This document shows, one piece after another, positions 61,201-64,000 of a DNA stretch of 64,000 nucleotides (positions within the stretch are counted from its first letter, which is position 1; each line of letters starts with the position of its first letter). This DNA is from Cucumis sativus (Eukaryota; Streptophyta; Magnoliopsida; Cucurbitales; Cucurbitaceae), in contig NC_026661.2 of assembly GCF_000004075.3 (NCBI RefSeq), forward strand, positions 1,798,001-1,862,000, given 5' to 3'. The notes below the pieces were generated by a model. That model ran no database searches. It saw only the letters and a program-made list of their open reading frames with translations, and was not told the origin of the DNA. A program made the translations under genes and the position numbers.

Positions 61201-64000
61201 AAATTGTGAGTCACATTCAACTAAATATATATATATATATATATATTATAATTGACAAATATTTGGTATTTACAGCCTGTTCAAATAATAATAAAGTAAG
61301 TAAGTATTTATAGCTAAATAAAATACAAAACTTTTGATACCTAACTTATTTTTCCTTTATCAATTGACAGATTTATGAATTACATATAATTAATATTAAC
61401 ATAGTTATGATTGTAAAAATATATCGATTTTTAAATGAGAATAATTTAAACCCTAAACTAAATTTTGTAACATACCAATTTACACCTTTGCATTACATTT
61501 ACATGCTTTTTAAGGAAGATTTGAGATAGCGTAAATTGGTAATAAGTTAATGATTTAAAGGATTTTAATTGAGATTTGTTTTTAAAATTAGAAATAAGAA
61601 AAATGTGTGAATATTTAAGAATACAACTCCAAATAGATTAAATGGCTTTTAAGAATTGAATTAATTAATAGTTGAAAAATGGATTTTATTTTATTTAGTA
61701 ATTGGGATGCATAAATGATGGAGTGGATGCCTACTTCCACCAAATGAGTAACCAAAAGTTTAGCTTTACATTTAAATTTATTGGACACCCATCCACACAA
61801 CCCCTAACTTATACCATTAAATCTCTTTTCTTTTCTTTATTTATTAGTATTACTATTAAAAAAATATTTGGTTTAATAAATTAAAAAATGGATCTAAAAA
61901 ATGGAGTTGGGATATATATATATATGTCCAATGATAAAAAAATGTAGATACTAACATATTTTGTTTCTAAATTATATAATTCATAAAAAACTGTATATTA
62001 TTTTATATCTTACAATTAATATTTATAATTATAATAGTGAATAATTCTTTGTTTTCTACTATTTTTGAAGGTTTGAGTAATTTTTAAATATATATATAGT
62101 TTTCTTATTCTTAAAATATTATTTTCTTTCTACCAATGTTCTTGTTCTCATGTTCTTCTGGAATTGTGTATTAACAATTATAAAAAAAAAACTTTTTCAT
62201 AAAAAATATATATACACACATGTTATATGTCAAATTTTGACCAAGAAAAAACACACTTGATATTCATGTGTCATTAACCGTTGAATTTGTAATTTGAAAA
62301 ATAGAGGATTGAAAAATAAAGAAAAAAGGATGTTAGTAAGAGAATTATAGAATAATGTAGAAGTTGAGAAGCATAAGTTAGAGTTAATAATAATAAAGTA
62401 TATTTGTAATGGATCTGATATAAGATTTATTGTTGTCCAACTCGTATTAGGATATATGAGTTTCCTAATCATAAATGAAATAAATTATCTCTCAAGTTGA
62501 ATCGAGCAAGGCGTGCCAAATGGAGAAGGTTGGTCTCGACTCGATTGAGGGTCTTCCTCGAACTATATATTGGACTTTAAGTACGACTTTGAATCAAGGC
62601 ATGCGGCCTATATCAATCTTTAATGGTCTCTTTTAACTCGTATCATGAAAATACCTTCTTATTTTCAAATGTCTGGTTCAAAATAACTCGTAACAACATA
62701 TATGCATCATGTTCTATAATATGATATATTTTTCACTTTTCTTTATATAAATATCATTTTTCTTTTAATTTTCTCCTCTCTAAATTTCATTTTCTATTTT
62801 GTCTTCTTTCAGTCTATTTGTGAAATTTCTCATTTTCTACTCTTTTTTTTCTCTTTCTATAACTTTTCTCACTCTTCCATTTCTTTCTATTTATGTAAAT
62901 ATATTTTTTCCCTATCTAATTTCCTTTCTTTCACTGATATTTTTTATCTTCCATTCTTCCACTTTTCTCTCTTTAAACTTTACTCTGCTTACCTTATTTT
63001 AATTTGTTTATATTTATTTCTAACTTCTTCTAATCTTTTTCTCTTTAAACCATTATTTTCTTACAAAAGTAAATAATACTATTTCTCTATATCTCAACCT
63101 TTTTCTATCACTCAAACAATTTTCAGAACACTTAAAATTTAAAAGCTTTTCTTTTAGTTTTTGTATTTTTTTCTTTATAAAAATAAGAAAGCCAACAAAA
63201 ATTAAAAACTCAAATGCTTATCAAATAGATTTCAAATTGTTAATTTTTTTTTTTTAAAAATAAACATATTAATTTTGGCTCACATGTTTAAAATTTTCAA
63301 TTTAGATTAGAGTTTGGTATTTATCTTAATTATAGTCAACTTAACAACTCAATTTATCTTCGTTTACTTATTAATATATCGATTATTTAAATAAAACAAC
63401 CTCTAATTTTAATATATTTAATTATTTAAAAAAATTATAGAATTTAATATTAAATCATAGGTAGATAGGTAAGTACTAAACTTATAACCTCTAAACTCAT
63501 AACTATTTATCTAATAAGACGAAATGAACGTTCATTAAAATAAATTTTAGAGTAGATTTGATTACATGAGTATCATAATAATTTTTAAATGGACTTCACC
63601 CCTACAAAATAATTGTCTTACAAAGAAAGACTTGAAGATTATATATATATATATTGTGTTATTGAGAAAAAGAAATAGAAAAGATGAAAATAGAAAATAA
63701 ATAAACTTCTTTTTTGAAAGATACACTCAACCAAGCAAGTACTTGTCCCTTCATAAACTATAATATCTCTAATGACACACACACACATATATATTATTAA
63801 TATTTAGTAGTGAAAAAAGGTATTATAATAATAATGAAAATTCTTTTAAGAATAAAAAAGTACCCTTTTTGGCTTTTGGCAATTAAATAAGAAAAACAGA
63901 GTCAGAAAAAATGGAAAATGGCAATTGGCAAAGCACATGCCAAGTAGGTTTTGATGCATTCAATTGGAGGGACCATTAATGCAGAGTGAGGGCCTAACTT
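58241..64000. other. Gene-free right flank
   Basis: It starts with the KNL1 3' UTR and a downstream spacer. A less AT-rich island at 58985-59160 contains TTCACGTGGC and looks different from its surroundings, but no open frame or RNA gene is evident. From 60480 there is a CT-rich run (CTCTCTCTTTCTCTCTCC), then (TA)n at 61222-61245, long T-rich blocks at 62750-63170 and CA/TA repeats at 63775-63800. The frames at 60184-60411, 62230 and 62799 are compositionally biased and unsupported. Confidence 0.5.
61222..61245. repeat. (TA)n microsatellite
   Basis: About eleven TA units flanked by AT-rich DNA in the right intergenic region. Confidence 0.8.

Noticed and set aside
17395..61245. Dispersed (TA)n and poly(A/T) runs as possible functional signals or CRISPR-like arrays
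   Set aside because: They are simple microsatellites; there is no regular repeat-spacer structure, and a plant nuclear genome would not carry CRISPR.

Overview
This is an ordinary plant nuclear segment. It is AT-rich (intergenic parts especially so), has intron-split genes with GT-AG junctions, and carries microsatellites and old transposon remnants. The proteins (HDA19, AKR2, plastid ADP-glucose pyrophosphorylase small subunit, an SBT5-type subtilase, plant KNL1) place it in a flowering plant, most likely a eudicot. A cucurbit is my guess from the style of the repeats and proteins, but nothing here proves it. Gene models were built by hand by matching splice sites to reading frame and family similarity. 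Apart from the first gene, which runs off the left edge, each joins into one continuous frame with a start and a stop.

Layout: 137-627 (-) is the first coding exon of a phototropin-like blue-light receptor, leaving the window to the left. 5516-9649 (+) is histone deacetylase HDA19 (7 coding exons). 12255-15383 (-) is the ankyrin-repeat chaperone AKR2 (8 coding exons). 18346-20993 (+) is a nuclear protein with an N-terminal PHD finger and a C-terminal telobox Myb domain. 23660-27621 (-) is the ADP-glucose pyrophosphorylase small subunit (9 exons). 31036-39115 (-) is a secreted subtilase of the SBT5.3/5.4 type (10 exons, complete catalytic triad). 45816-48832 (+) is a conserved four-exon gene that may be a proteasome assembly chaperone 1-like protein. 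50388-58240 (+) is the outer-kinetochore scaffold KNL1/Spc7 (16 exons). The last 5.7 kb (58241-64000) and the 6.7 kb at 39116-45815 hold no gene I can support.

The genes do not form a pathway; each is an independent housekeeping, light-response, starch or cell-division gene. Mobile DNA sits mainly in introns. Two remnants of what looks like one LINE family lie in introns of the 45816 gene and of KNL1. Two adjacent foldback (MITE-like) copies and two decayed Copia-like LTR pieces lie in subtilase introns.

The points most worth a second look are a degenerate tandem copy of the telobox-Myb exon just downstream of its parent, the unusual PHD-plus-telobox domain pairing, an E2F-type site and a 25-bp triple repeat upstream of KNL1, a splice-dependent C-terminus in HDA19, and the MITE and LINE remnants. 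I found no sign of a wholly new biological system.
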